Positions 1-8,515 of a stretch of 64,000 nucleotides of DNA are shown here, in pieces. A program made the translations under genes and the position numbers. This DNA comes from Georhizobium profundi (GTDB lineage Bacteria > Pseudomonadota > Alphaproteobacteria > Rhizobiales > Rhizobiaceae). Where the stretch lies: assembly GCF_003952725.1 (NCBI RefSeq), contig NZ_CP032509.1, positions 1,140,001-1,204,000 on the forward strand. Direction: 5' to 3'. The stretch's first letter is position 1, and every line of letters starts with the position of its first letter. Under the pieces are notes generated by a model that had not been told where the DNA came from, ran no database searches, and worked only from the letters and a program-made list of their open reading frames with translations.

Positions 1-961
1 CATAGCCGGTGCCGGTGACGACGGAGATCACGTTGAAGGCTGCGTGTCGCAGCGCGTCATGGCCCTGGTGGTAGCCGCTGCGATCGGCGATGCCCCAGGC
101 GATCAGGGAGGCCGCGAGCACGAACAGGAGGAACGCCCGCACCTGATCGTCGTCGAAGAGCGAGCGAGCCCGCCCCTGCAGCAGCTGCACGTAAAGCAGG
201 AACGGAATCGACCCGGCGATCATGAAGAAGACCGCGATCCACTCGATGGAAGCGCTGTCGAAATGGCCGAAAGAAGCATCCTTGGTGGAGAAGCCGCCGG
301 TGGCGACCGTGGTCATGGCATGGATGACCGCATCGGTGATGCCCATACCGGCGGCGCCGTAGCACATGGCGCAGATCAGCGTGATGCCGATGAACACGAA
401 GGTGATGGAACTGGATATCTGGCGCGCGCGCGGCAGGATCTTTTCGGCCGTGTCGAAAGCTTCCGCCTTGAACAATTGCATGCCGCCGATCTGCAGCATG
501 GGCAGAACGGCGATCGCCATGACGATGATGCCGAGGCCGCCGAGCCATTGTAGCAGGCCGCGCCAGAACAGCACGCCGACCGACGTGGTATCGAGCCCGA
601 TGATCACGGTCGCGCCGGTGGTCGTCAGACCCGACATGCTCTCGAAAAATGCGTCGGTGTAGCTCGGCAGAACGCCGGTCCAGACGAAGGGCAGGGAGGC
701 GAAGAAGACGAGCGCCAGCCATGAGATCACTGTCATCAACAATGCCTGACGCCGGGAGAGACCTTGCGCGGTGCCTCGCGTCGCTGCGAAGAGCGAACTG
801 CCAACGAGCGTGGTGATCAGCGAACAGACGACAAAAACCGTCCAGTCTTCGTCCTGAGCGGCAAACCCGACGAGCGCCGGAACGAGCATGGCCAGCCCGA
901 GCGCGGCGAGGAGGGTGCCTGTGACAAGAAAAACCGGCCGGAAATCGAGCGCATCGCTCAA
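1..961 (-). CDS. trkH: TrkH-family potassium uptake protein (partial, C-terminus off window)
   Basis: Membrane subunit of a Trk-type K+ uptake system. The frame reads from a TTG at 961, which overlaps the apaG stop, to the window edge, giving about 320 residues of a family usually near 480. Filter-like loops [10 protein letters not shown] (around 590-630), TVATGGFST (around 285-315) and SVVTGTGY at the very edge match the repeated P-loops of TrkH. The first residues ([18 protein letters not shown]) enter a membrane helix at once. No ATG fits the N-terminus, so TTG is preferred. The overlap suggests translation coupled to apaG. Its TrkA partner is not in the window. The family is clear; the start is inferred. 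Confidence 0.9.
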   Translation of the reverse strand, partial: MSDALDFRPVFLVTGTLLAALGLAMLVPALVGFAAQDEDWTVFVVCSLITTLVGSSLFAATRGTAQGLSRRQALLMTVISWLALVFFASLPFVWTGVLPSYTDAFFESMSGLTTTGATVIIGLDTTSVGVLFWRGLLQWLGGLGIIVMAIAVLPMLQIGGMQLFKAEAFDTAEKILPRARQISSSITFVFIGITLICAMCYGAAGMGITDAVIHAMTTVATGGFSTKDASFGHFDSASIEWIAVFFMIAGSIPFLLYVQLLQGRARSLFDDDQVRAFLLFVLAASLIAWGIADRSGYHQGHDALRHAAFNVISVVTGTGY

Positions 962-1350
962 TTGAGGGTTCTCGCCGCTCCTGGTCGATCCAGCGAGAAT
1001 GCGGGAATGGCCACTTCGAAGCTCTCCCCGTCTTCCGACTGCATCTCGTAGAGGCCGTACATGACGCCGGACGGCGTATCGAGCGGGCAGCCCGACTGGT
1101 ACTCATAGCTGTCGCCGGGGCGCAGGATGGGCTGCTCGCCGACGACGCCAGGGCCGCGAACCTCATCGACGCGGCCTTGCTCGTCGGTGATGTGCCAGTA
1201 GCGGCTCTTCAGTTGAACGACCGTGTTGGATTTGTTGGCAATCACGATGCGATAGCCCCAGACATAACGGCTGTCGTCCGGGTCCGATTGGTCGTCCAGA
1301 TAGAAGGGCTCGACCGTTACTTCGATGTCGCGGGTCAATGCGCGATACAT
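958..1350 (-). CDS. apaG: ApaG family protein
   Basis: About 130-residue ApaG-fold (fibronectin III-like) protein. The family is linked to divalent-cation (Co2+/Mg2+) efflux phenotypes and, more recently, to RNA-cap/dinucleotide metabolism. Visible family features are the start [17 protein letters not shown], the central YRIVIANKS and [10 protein letters not shown] strands, and [11 protein letters not shown] followed by [15 protein letters not shown]. Three in-frame ATGs lie close together at 1365, 1356 and 1350. The last one has a GGAAGG ribosome-binding site about seven bases upstream and gives the usual length, so it is chosen. The downstream gene is trkH, overlapping at the stop. Confidence 0.93.
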   Translation of the reverse strand: MYRALTRDIEVTVEPFYLDDQSDPDDSRYVWGYRIVIANKSNTVVQLKSRYWHITDEQGRVDEVRGPGVVGEQPILRPGDSYEYQSGCPLDTPSGVMYGLYEMQSEDGESFEVAIPAFSLDRPGAARTLN

Positions 1351-1539
1351 GGTCATTCCTTCCAAGCCGCAACGGCGGCCTATTCTCTCGCTGATATTCT
1401 ACAGCGGCCACGACACGTCAAGAATCATAGTTTCAGTAGTGTTAACGGCATCCTCACGGCAGCATGACGCGGCGGTGCTGGCCAGAAGCGCCAAGGGACG
1501 CTACAGCGGCGTGGCATTTCGTCATCAGGGGCAGGCACA

Positions 1540-2154
1540 ATGCTGGACGGAGCAGCCAAATCCATCATCCAGCCGACCCTCGACCGCATTGGCCGGGGGC
1601 TGGCAGGCTGGGGCGTCAGCGCCAACCACGTCACGCTCGTTGGCCTGCTGATCGGCGTTTTCGCCGGAGCTGCGATCGTCGCCGAGCAGTTTTTCGCAGC
1701 ATTCGTCCTCATTCTGGTGAGCCGTGCGCTCGATGGTCTCGATGGCGCAGTGGCGCGCGCAACGGCGCCAAGCGATTTCGGCGGGTTTCTCGATATCGTT
1801 CTCGACTTCGCTTTCTACGGCCTCATCCCGCTGGCCTTCATTATTCAGGATCCGCAGCAAAACGGCATCGCCGGCGGGCTGCTGCTGCTGTCCTTCTACG
1901 TGAATGGCGCGAGCTTTCTGGCTTTCGCGACCATTGCGCAAAAGCGCGGCCTCTCGACCGACGCACGCGGCGTGAAATCCTTCTATTTCACGACAGGGCT
2001 GGCGGAAGCGTCGGAAACACTGCTCGTGTTCCTCGCCTTCTGTCTGCTGCCCGGATATTTCGCGTGGATCGCGATCGTCTTCGCGATCCTCTGCTTCTAT
2101 ACGACGCTGTCGCGGATCGTTGAGGCGCGCAGCCTGTTCGCCGACGCGGACTAG
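1540..2154 (+). CDS. CDP-alcohol phosphatidyltransferase family protein
   Basis: 204-residue integral membrane enzyme of the CDP-alcohol phosphotransferase family, which moves a phosphatidyl group from CDP-diacylglycerol to an alcohol. The signature appears near residues 64-88: RALDGLDGAVARAT, then G and two aspartates in GGFLDIVLDF, matching the D-x2-DG-x2-AR...G-x3-D-x3-D catalytic motif. Several hydrophobic helices follow. The acceptor (glycerol phosphate, serine, inositol or other) cannot be told from the motif. The gene converges on metZ, and the two stop codons share the same CTAG. Confidence 0.9.
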   Translation: MLDGAAKSIIQPTLDRIGRGLAGWGVSANHVTLVGLLIGVFAGAAIVAEQFFAAFVLILVSRALDGLDGAVARATAPSDFGGFLDIVLDFAFYGLIPLAFIIQDPQQNGIAGGLLLLSFYVNGASFLAFATIAQKRGLSTDARGVKSFYFTTGLAEASETLLVFLAFCLLPGYFAWIAIVFAILCFYTTLSRIVEARSLFADAD

Positions 2155-3332
2155 ATCGCCGACAGCGCCCGGTCGATGTCCTCGATCAGATCGTCCGTAT
2201 CCTCGAGCCCGACGGACAGGCGGAGCGTGCCGGCGCCAATGCCGAGTTCCAGGCGGTCTTCTTCGGCGAGGTTCTTGTGCGTCGTCGTGGCCGGATGGGT
2301 GATCAGGCTCTTGGCATCGCCAAGATTGTTGGAGATGCGGATGATCTCGAGCGCGTTCTGGAACGCGAACGCCGCCTCCTTGCCGCCGTCGATGTCGATG
2401 GCAACGAGGGTCGAGCCGCCGCTCATCTGCTTGGCGATGATGTTGGCCTGCGGATGGTCGGCCCGGCCCGGATAGATGACGCGGTTGACGCCCTTGCGGC
2501 CATCGAGCGCATCGGCGATGCGGGTCGCGCTTTCCGTTTGCTGACGGACGCGCAGCGGCAGCGTTTCCAGACCCTTCAGCATCGTCCACGCGTTGAACGG
2601 CGACATGGAAGGGCCGGTGTGGCGGAAATAGTCGTGCAGATTCTCGTCGATCCATTCCTTCTCGGAGAGGATCACGCCGCCGAGACAACGGCCTTGGCCG
2701 TCGATGTGCTTGGTGGTCGAATAGACGACGATATGCGCGCCAAGTTCCAGCGGCTTCTGGAAGAGAGGTGTGGCGAACACGTTGTCGACGACGACACGGG
2801 CGCCGATCTCATTGGCGAGCGTTGCGACGGCAGCAATGTCGATGACTTCAAGCGTCGGGTTGGTCGGGCTTTCGAGGAAGAAGACTTTCGTGTTCGGGCG
2901 AACGGCTTTCTTCCAGTTCTCGATGTCGCGGCCATCGACCAGCGTGGTCTCCACGCCGTAGCGCGCCATCAGCTTTTCGACGACCCAGCGACAGGAACCG
3001 AAGAGCGCGCGGGCAGCGACGACATGGTCGCCCGCCTTCACCTGGCAGAGAAGCGCTGCGGAAACGGCGGCCATGCCCGTTGCGGTAGCCCGGGCGTCTT
3101 CGGCGCCTTCCAGCGCGCACATCCGCTTTTCGAACATGTCGACGGTCGGGTTGGCGTAACGCGAATAGATGAAGCCTTCCGCTTCGCCCTTGAAGCGCGC
3201 TTCAGCAGCTTCGGCGCTTTCGTAGACGTAGCCTTGCGTGAGGAAGAGGGCTTCAGAGGTCTCGCCGTGCTGCGATCTCGTTGTGCCGCCGTGGACGAGG
3301 GTGGTTGCCGTACGCCAGGTCTTCGATGTCAT
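2151..3332 (-). CDS. metZ: O-succinylhomoserine sulfhydrylase
   Basis: PLP enzyme of the Cys/Met metabolism family that makes homocysteine from O-succinylhomoserine and sulfide in methionine synthesis. The PLP-binding lysine lies in VVYSTTKHIDGQGR. Other family signs are EGFIYSRYANPTVDMFE, ATGMAAVSAALL and FFLESPTNPTLEV. The frame opens upstream at 3404, but the start MTSKTWRTATTLVHGG at 3332 has a purine-rich GGAAAAAG site before it and gives the normal length of about 393 residues. A SAM-II riboswitch and terminator directly upstream support the methionine assignment. MetZ is preferred over cystathionine gamma-synthase from overall resemblance and alphaproteobacterial precedent. Confidence 0.93.
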   Translation of the reverse strand: MTSKTWRTATTLVHGGTTRSQHGETSEALFLTQGYVYESAEAAEARFKGEAEGFIYSRYANPTVDMFEKRMCALEGAEDARATATGMAAVSAALLCQVKAGDHVVAARALFGSCRWVVEKLMARYGVETTLVDGRDIENWKKAVRPNTKVFFLESPTNPTLEVIDIAAVATLANEIGARVVVDNVFATPLFQKPLELGAHIVVYSTTKHIDGQGRCLGGVILSEKEWIDENLHDYFRHTGPSMSPFNAWTMLKGLETLPLRVRQQTESATRIADALDGRKGVNRVIYPGRADHPQANIIAKQMSGGSTLVAIDIDGGKEAAFAFQNALEIIRISNNLGDAKSLITHPATTTHKNLAEEDRLELGIGAGTLRLSVGLEDTDDLIEDIDRALSAI

Positions 3333-3367
3333 CGTGCTTTTTCCGTTCTCAACCGCAACGCGGTCAC

Positions 3368-3396
3368 AAAAAAACCGGCCGCATAGCTGGCCGGTT
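3368..3396 (-). terminator. Intrinsic terminator in the metZ leader
   Basis: On the minus strand the arms AACCGGCC and GGCCGGTT (8 bp) enclose an AGCTATGC loop and are followed at once by seven T. The hairpin sits between the SAM-II aptamer and the metZ start, so it would stop transcription before the gene. This fits a transcriptional attenuator controlled by the aptamer. Confidence 0.88.
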
Positions 3397-3408
3397 CGTG
3401 ACACCCGA

Positions 3409-3463
3409 CCATTTTAGCAACTTCTTTAACGTGGCTGCAAGCCGGCCGGCCAAATCACCACGG
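3409..3463 (-). promoter_or_regulatory. SAM-II riboswitch upstream of metZ
   Basis: On the minus strand this region carries the conserved SAM-II (metA/SAM-alpha) pattern. P1 is CGTGG (3462-3458) paired with CCACG (3434-3430). TGATTTGGC starts the loop, GCTTGCAGCCACG closes it, and the A-rich TTAAAGAAGTTGCTAAAA tail forms the pseudoknot. SAM-II elements bind S-adenosylmethionine and repress methionine genes in alphaproteobacteria. The position directly before metZ, between a promoter and a terminator, fits that role. Confidence 0.93.
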
Positions 3464-3472
3464 GATAAGGAG

Positions 3473-3501
3473 GCTATACCGGCACTCCAATCTTGCGTCA
3501 A
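3473..3501 (-). promoter_or_regulatory. Sigma70-type promoter for the metZ leader
   Basis: TTGACG (3501-3496), a 17-base spacer, then TATAGC (3478-3473) on the minus strand. Transcription would begin about seven bases on, just before the P1 stem of the SAM-II aptamer, so the aptamer is the first structured part of the transcript. Boxes and spacing are close to consensus. Confidence 0.72.
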
Positions 3502-3553
3502 TTCTGCATGGCTGCGAATGATGCGCCCTTGAGACGCTGGCGAGGAAACGACT

Positions 3554-4645
3554 GTGACACCCGGCATACTGGCCGATGCCGCGATTGCGGCGCTGTTCGA
3601 AACGGGAGCGCTTGTCACCGAGCGGCCGCTGGACGGCGACCAGATCCAGCCGGCAAGCCTCGATCTTCGCCTCGGTGCACGGGCCTTTCGCGTCCGCGCG
3701 AGCTTCCTGCCGGGGCGCGAAACGCCTGTGCGCACGAAGCTCGATCGCCTGAAACTGCACGAGGTGGATCTGAGCGAAGGCGCGGTTCTGGAGACAGGCT
3801 GCGTCTATATCGTACCTCTGATGGAAAGGTTGGCGTTGCCTGCGGGCTTAAGCGCTTCCACCAATCCCAAGAGCTCGACCGGCCGGCTCGACATCTTCAC
3901 CCGCGTGATGGTGGATGGCGGTCAGGAATTCGACAAGGTTCCGGCTGGCTATCACGGCGAGCTTTACATCGAGATCAGCCCGCGCACGTTCCCGATCATC
4001 GTGCGTGCCGGCTCACGCCTGTCGCAAATCCGGTTCCGCAGCGGCAATGCGCTTTTGAACGAGGAGCAACTGGTCGATCTGCATGCGTCGGAGCGCCTTG
4101 TCAGCACGGGCGATGCCAATATCTCCGGCGGGGGCATCGCGCTTTCCATCGATCTGGAGGGCGATGAGCACGGGCTCATCGGCTACCGCGGAAAGCGCCA
4201 CACGGGCGTCATCGACGTCGATCGCAAGGCCGCTCACGACGTTCTCGATTTCTGGGAGCCGATCCATCGCCGCCAGGCGGCCGAGATGGTGCTCGATCCG
4301 GACGAGTTCTACATCCTCGTGTCGCGCGAGGCGGTGCATGTGCCGCCGCTCTTTGCGGCCGAGATGACGCCCTTCGACCCGTTGGTCGGTGAATTCCGGG
4401 TGCATTACGCCGGGTTCTTCGATCCCGGCTTCGGGCACGATCCCGCCGGTGGAGCCGGCAGCCGGGCCGTGCTGGAAGTGCGCAGCCACGAAGTGCCGTT
4501 CATCCTGGAACATGGGCAGATCGTCGGGCGCCTGGTTTACGAGCACATGGCGGAGCGGCCGAATGCGCTTTACGGCACGGATCTCTCGTCCAACTATCAG
4601 GCGCAGGGCCTGAAGCTTTCAAAGCATTTCCGGTCGATCGACTAG
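3554..4645 (+). CDS. dcd: 2'-deoxycytidine 5'-triphosphate deaminase, two-domain rhizobial type
   Basis: Converts dCTP to dUTP (or onward to dUMP in bifunctional members) for thymidylate synthesis. The 363 residues are nearly twice the length of the E. coli enzyme, because the dUTPase-like jelly-roll fold is duplicated. The first copy has IQPASLDLRLG (about residues 31-41) and NPKSSTGRLDIFTRVM (about 107-122). The second has VHYAGFFDPGFGHD and VLEVRSHEVPFILEHGQIVG near the end. A GTG start at 3554 is preceded by GAGGAAACGACT. The gene is divergent from metZ across about 220 bases that hold the metZ leader. Confidence 0.9.
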   Translation: MTPGILADAAIAALFETGALVTERPLDGDQIQPASLDLRLGARAFRVRASFLPGRETPVRTKLDRLKLHEVDLSEGAVLETGCVYIVPLMERLALPAGLSASTNPKSSTGRLDIFTRVMVDGGQEFDKVPAGYHGELYIEISPRTFPIIVRAGSRLSQIRFRSGNALLNEEQLVDLHASERLVSTGDANISGGGIALSIDLEGDEHGLIGYRGKRHTGVIDVDRKAAHDVLDFWEPIHRRQAAEMVLDPDEFYILVSREAVHVPPLFAAEMTPFDPLVGEFRVHYAGFFDPGFGHDPAGGAGSRAVLEVRSHEVPFILEHGQIVGRLVYEHMAERPNALYGTDLSSNYQAQGLKLSKHFRSID

Positions 4646-4697
4646 AGCAGTTTCGCGTTTCTTTGAATCGCTCAACGGCTCCATGTTTGGGTTTGTC

Positions 4698-4740
4698 GCG
4701 TTTCCGACGGTGAACTGGTATCCACTTCACCTGGAAACGC
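4698..4740. repeat. Dispersed palindromic element, copy A
   Basis: Imperfect palindrome with outer arms GCGTTTCC and GGAAACGC and inner arms GGTGAA and TTCACC around TATCC. Close copies lie at 26305-26348 and 28108-28151. The flank (4651-4690) resembles the longer form of this rhizobial intergenic repeat. It sits between the convergent ends of dcd and the sodium channel gene and could help end both transcripts. Confidence 0.85.
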
Positions 4741-4741
4741 T

Positions 4742-5554
4742 TTAGGGCTGACTGCTTTCCTTGTGAGCCGCCGCCGGGCTGCCATTCAGACGAGCGATCT
4801 CTGCCTTGAGAGCCGACAGTTCCGCCAGGATCTTGCGCTGGTTCTCCTTCATGTCGTCGCGCTCGTCCGCGGCGCTTGCCTCATGCTCCTCCTGCATCGC
4901 CGATACGATGATACCGATGAAGAGATTGAGCACGGTGAAGGATGTCGCCACGATGAACGGGATGAAGAACAGCCAGGAGAGCGGGTAGGTTTCCATCACC
5001 GGCCGAACGATGCCCATGGACCAGCTTTCGAGCGTCATGACCTGGAACAGCGTATAGGCGGATTCACCGATGGAACCGAACCATTCGGGGAAGCTCTGCG
5101 CGTAAAGATTGGTCGCCATGACCGAGAAGACGTAGAAGACGAGGCCGAGCAGGAAGACGATCGATCCCATGCCCGGAAGCGCATTGATTAGGCCGCCGAC
5201 GACACGGCGCAGGGATGGCACGACGCTGATGAGGCGCAGCACGCGCAGGATGCGCAATGCGCGAAGAACGGAGAGATTGCCGGTTGCGGGCAGAACGGCG
5301 ATCGAGACGACCAGCAGATCGAAGATGCGCCAGGGATCACGGAAGAAGGCCATCCGGTAGACGGCGAAGCGGCCGATCAATTCCAAGACGAAGATGGCGA
5401 GGATCGTACGATCGAGCGCCTTGAGGAAGCCGCCGGCACGCTCCATGACGGCAGGCATGGTTTCCAATCCGAGCGTGATGGCGTTGATCACCACCAAGGC
5501 GGTGATGAACCATTCAAAACGGCGGGATTCGATCAGGGATTTCAGCGAATTCAT
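4742..5554 (-). CDS. Bacterial voltage-gated sodium channel (NaChBac/NavAb family)
   Basis: 270-residue, single-domain six-helix channel subunit that should form homotetramers in the inner membrane. S1-S3 come first. The S4 voltage sensor carries regularly spaced arginines (LRALRILRVLRLISVVPSLRR, split here by position, about residues 99-119). The pore filter TLESWSM lies near residue 174; this is the same seven-residue string as in NavAb, with the glutamate expected to select Na+. After S6 (FTVLNLFIGIIVSAM) comes a charged helical tail typical of the C-terminal coiled coil. Such channels can serve motility, pH or osmotic responses; the role here is unknown. No strong ribosome-binding site is visible. 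Confidence 0.93.
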   Translation of the reverse strand: MNSLKSLIESRRFEWFITALVVINAITLGLETMPAVMERAGGFLKALDRTILAIFVLELIGRFAVYRMAFFRDPWRIFDLLVVSIAVLPATGNLSVLRALRILRVLRLISVVPSLRRVVGGLINALPGMGSIVFLLGLVFYVFSVMATNLYAQSFPEWFGSIGESAYTLFQVMTLESWSMGIVRPVMETYPLSWLFFIPFIVATSFTVLNLFIGIIVSAMQEEHEASAADERDDMKENQRKILAELSALKAEIARLNGSPAAAHKESSQP

Positions 5555-5636
5555 GGGGCGGCCTGCAGCAGGGAAGAGCGGCCGTTAGGTGGATTGCGAG
5601 GCCCTGCAAGTCAAGCTGTCTCAGAAATCGAAAAGG

Positions 5637-5672
5637 TCAAAGGGCGGAGGCAGGGACGACGCCGCCCTTTGA
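5637..5672 (-). terminator. Probable terminator after the 5687-6121 gene
   Basis: Perfect 11-bp arms, TCAAAGGGCGG and CCGCCCTTTGA, flank a 14-base loop 15 bases beyond the stop codon of the minus-strand gene. The downstream minus-strand bases are CCTTTTCG, so the T-tract is short. Confidence 0.6.
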
Positions 5673-5686
5673 CTGGAGGCCGGATC

Positions 5687-6121
5687 CTACTGAATCGCAG
5701 TTTCCGGTTCATCATCCACGACTTCGGCGACCGGCGTGGAAAGTTCCGAAGGATCGAGCGCGACGATCATTTCCGCGCAGCGCGATGCTGCATCCCGACC
5801 GAGACGGTCGACGCCCGGGATCTGCGCCCATGCTGCCTTCTCGACGAAACCGCGCTGCTGATGCGGCCGCATGCCGGTCAGTTCTTCGAAATCGGCACGG
5901 GCCGTGTCCACGCCACGGAAATTGTCGACACAGACGGAGGCGGCCAGTTCGGCACGCGACGCGTTGGCGGCATCGCGAGCCATTTCATTGGCGGTGCCAC
6001 CGGTAACCCAGCCGCCGAGCGTAAAGCCCAGAACGACCGTCGCAACGGCAGAGCCTGCGGCGACCCAGCCGAGAGTGCCCTTGGTCGGCTCGTATGCGTT
6101 CCACTTGTCAGAAATGCCCAT
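5687..6121 (-). CDS. Uncharacterised single-pass membrane protein
   Basis: 144 residues from an ATG at 6121 with GGAGGGAAAAG directly upstream; the frame opens earlier, but this site fixes the start. The N-terminus MGISDKWNAYEPTKGTLGW is followed by one glycine-rich transmembrane segment (about residues 18-40: VAAGSAVATVVLGFTLGGWV). The rest is helical and probably periplasmic, with two cysteines (SVCVDN and SRCAEM) that could form a disulfide, and an acidic tail. It resembles conserved rhizobial proteins without assigned function. It is probably monocistronic, between tRNA-Gly and a terminator hairpin. Confidence 0.72.
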   Translation of the reverse strand: MGISDKWNAYEPTKGTLGWVAAGSAVATVVLGFTLGGWVTGGTANEMARDAANASRAELAASVCVDNFRGVDTARADFEELTGMRPHQQRGFVEKAAWAQIPGVDRLGRDAASRCAEMIVALDPSELSTPVAEVVDDEPETAIQ

Positions 6122-6308
6122 CTTTTCCCTCCGGATTTGTTTCGAACTGTTACGGAGTGTGAGGAGTGGGGGCGGACTTGTCAAACTATCAAAAATTGCC
6201 TGCGGCAATCCGTCATCGAGCCAGCCTCGTCTGGCCTGACGACAAGCAGTTCCTGAGCTTTTTCGGCTTGCTGAAAGGCGTTTGCACAGATAGGTTTAGC
6301 GGCATTGA

Positions 6309-6382
6309 GCGGGTGTAGTTCAATGGCAGAACGGCAGCTTCCCAAGCTGCATACGAGGGTTCGATTCCCTTCACCCGCTCCA
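6309..6382 (+). tRNA. tRNA-Gly (anticodon CCC)
   Basis: Full cloverleaf. Acceptor GCGGGTG pairs with CACCCGC, the D arm has GTTCAATGGCAGAAC, the anticodon stem GCAGC/GCTGC holds the loop TTCCCAA with CCC at positions 34-36, and the T arm contains GGTTCGATTCC. The CCA end is encoded. It reads GGG glycine codons. Confidence 0.96.
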
Positions 6383-6420
6383 GAAAAACCCTCAGACACT
6401 ATGGCGAAATCTGGGCCCGA

Positions 6421-8430
6421 TCAGCGCGCTTTAGGTGAAATGATCCTGTGCCGATCACGCGGGCAGGCCGCTGGCAGACTTTGCTCGGAGGGACCGATCG
6501 CAGCGCCCGTTGCCGCCAATGTCGGCCGGTGCGGCGTCTTCGCCCAGTGGTGCGGCCGGCGGAGAAGCTCGTAAAGCGCGGTCCAAGCGGCCCATGTCAT
6601 CAGCGCCCAGTAGACGGGCAGAAGCATCCAGCGCCATCCCACCCGCAGCCGCTCAAGCGGCGACATCGCGCGCCGGCCGAGCAGGACGAAACAGGCAAAG
6701 GTTGCCGTCAGAATGGTGATGTCAGCGACGAACAGGATGGATTCGAAGCTGGTGCGGCCGTGGTCGCCGACCGACAGTGCCGAGATCATCGAAACGCCGA
6801 AGAAGTAGACCATTGCCGGGCTGAGCAAGGCGGCAACGAGAAGTCCAATCGTCATGATCTGGAAGGTGGCGGAGCGCACGAAGCCGAGCGCGTTCGGTCC
6901 GCCGCGCGGGCGACGCAGCATCACCAGCCAGGTCTGCATCCAGCCCTTGAACCAGCGCGTACGTTGGTTGCGCCAGGTGCGGATATCGGTGGGCGCCGAT
7001 TCAAGCGTCGGCAGGGAGATGACGCCCAGGCGATGACCGTGTGTCGCAAGCCGAAAGCCGAGATCGGCGTCCTCGGTCACATTGAAAGGGTCCCACGCGC
7101 CCACCTCCCGCAGCGTTGCGGTTCGAAAATGGTTGGAGGTTCCACCCAGTGGCAGCGGCAGGTCGTTGCGGGCGAGAAAGGGCAGAAGCCCGCGAAAAAG
7201 CACCGCATATTCCAGCGCGAAGAGAGCCGTGATCCAGGAGTGGCGCGGATTGGCGATGACGAGGGGCGCCTGGACGCAGCCGAGCCGAGGGCCGCCCGCC
7301 CTGAAGCGCGCCAACGCCTGGAGCAGTTGTGCCGGGTGCGGGCGGTCTTCCGCATCGTAGATCACGAGATGCTCGCCGCGTGCTCCGGCCATGGCGTAGT
7401 TCAGCGCTTTGGGCTTGGTGTAGGGGCGAACCCGCGGCACGACGACGATCTCATACTCGGGGCCGAGAGACTGCGCGCGCAAGGCAGAGATCGTCTCCGG
7501 ATCGTTGGCCTCGCAGACGAATTTGATGTCGAGCTTGGCGCGTGGCCAATCGATCGCATCCAATGCGCGCACCAATTGCCCGGCCATCGCATGTTCGCGG
7601 TAGAGCGCCACCATCACCGTATAGACGGGTAGCGTCGGATCGGCTGCTTCGGCCGGCACGATCTCCGGATCGAGGCCAAGCCCATCGACCAAGGCTGTTG
7701 CCCGCAGCCATAAAAGGGTAGCGAACAGACTTGTCAGGAACAGATGCGCCGCAATCGACATGAACACGGGGGAGACGATCAACAAGGCCGCCAGCGCGGT
7801 GAAGATCGTTCCGAAGATGAACCCCTGGCTGCCGGTCGCCACGATCCGTGCGCTGGCTGCCTGCTGGGTATCGAACAGATGTCCGACGGTCTCCGCGACC
7901 CGTTCGCGGCTGCGGACGGCCCATACGGCTTGCTTAACCCCCGAAGGTGTCGTGATTGCGAAAGCTGGGCGCAGGCCACCGTGCCGGGAGAGCATCTCGG
8001 CAAGGCTGACCAGTCCCGCGAGATCTGGCGCGATCAGTTTGCGCGTTCGTCCGCGCTGATCGATGACGAGCGGTTTGTGCGGCATGATCAGCAGCGCGTC
8101 GATCGATGGCGTGACGATGACAAAATGCGGATCGATCGTCTCGATGAAGGCGAGGCCGAGTTCGGCGGCGACCGCCTGGTAATAGGCTGTTTCGGTTACG
8201 GCTCGGGCGGCGAGCAATTCGCGATCGACGGAGGTGGAATGCCGCGAGGCGCGGTCCGCCGCTTCGGCCAATTGCTGATCTGAGAGGTTCAGCCGTCTCA
8301 GAACGCGGGACAGGATGTCGACCGGGTGCGAGCACTTTTCAGTTGCTGATCTTGCAAGGGGCAGGCTAGCACGGGCGATGGCGCGGCCGAGGCCGCTGGC
8401 GTCGGAAGTTGGAACGGAAGTCAAAAGCAT
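6421..8430 (-). CDS. Membrane glycosyltransferase family 2 with N-terminal GspE-like domain
   Basis: Processive-type inner-membrane glycosyltransferase, likely making an exopolysaccharide. From the N-terminus: a soluble domain resembling the type II secretion GspE/MshEN fold (about residues 35-150, DILSRVLRRLNLSDQQLAEA); two membrane helices (about 195-245); a GT-A domain with VYTVMVALYRE, the metal site DAED, the acceptor motif TEDADLGFR and QRTRWFKGW (the QxxRW motif); then about four membrane helices. The frame opens upstream at 8517. The ATG at 8430 lacks a good ribosome site, so the start is uncertain. The gene is divergent from a periplasmic binding protein. Donor sugar and product are unknown. 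Confidence 0.85.
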   Translation of the reverse strand: MLLTSVPTSDASGLGRAIARASLPLARSATEKCSHPVDILSRVLRRLNLSDQQLAEAADRASRHSTSVDRELLAARAVTETAYYQAVAAELGLAFIETIDPHFVIVTPSIDALLIMPHKPLVIDQRGRTRKLIAPDLAGLVSLAEMLSRHGGLRPAFAITTPSGVKQAVWAVRSRERVAETVGHLFDTQQAASARIVATGSQGFIFGTIFTALAALLIVSPVFMSIAAHLFLTSLFATLLWLRATALVDGLGLDPEIVPAEAADPTLPVYTVMVALYREHAMAGQLVRALDAIDWPRAKLDIKFVCEANDPETISALRAQSLGPEYEIVVVPRVRPYTKPKALNYAMAGARGEHLVIYDAEDRPHPAQLLQALARFRAGGPRLGCVQAPLVIANPRHSWITALFALEYAVLFRGLLPFLARNDLPLPLGGTSNHFRTATLREVGAWDPFNVTEDADLGFRLATHGHRLGVISLPTLESAPTDIRTWRNQRTRWFKGWMQTWLVMLRRPRGGPNALGFVRSATFQIMTIGLLVAALLSPAMVYFFGVSMISALSVGDHGRTSFESILFVADITILTATFACFVLLGRRAMSPLERLRVGWRWMLLPVYWALMTWAAWTALYELLRRPHHWAKTPHRPTLAATGAAIGPSEQSLPAACPRDRHRIISPKAR

Positions 8431-8515
8431 ACTTCGCCGCGCCGCCGCGGACGTGTATTGGTCTTGCGTCACACAGCCCCAGGCGATGCCTGCCCCACTC
8501 TGCTCAAGGCCTAGC

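Noticed and set aside
57..1166. Long minus-strand frame across the trkH and apaG region
   Set aside because: It is rich in Arg, Ala and Pro with no recognisable fold, and runs in a shifted frame over clear TrkH and ApaG coding sequence.
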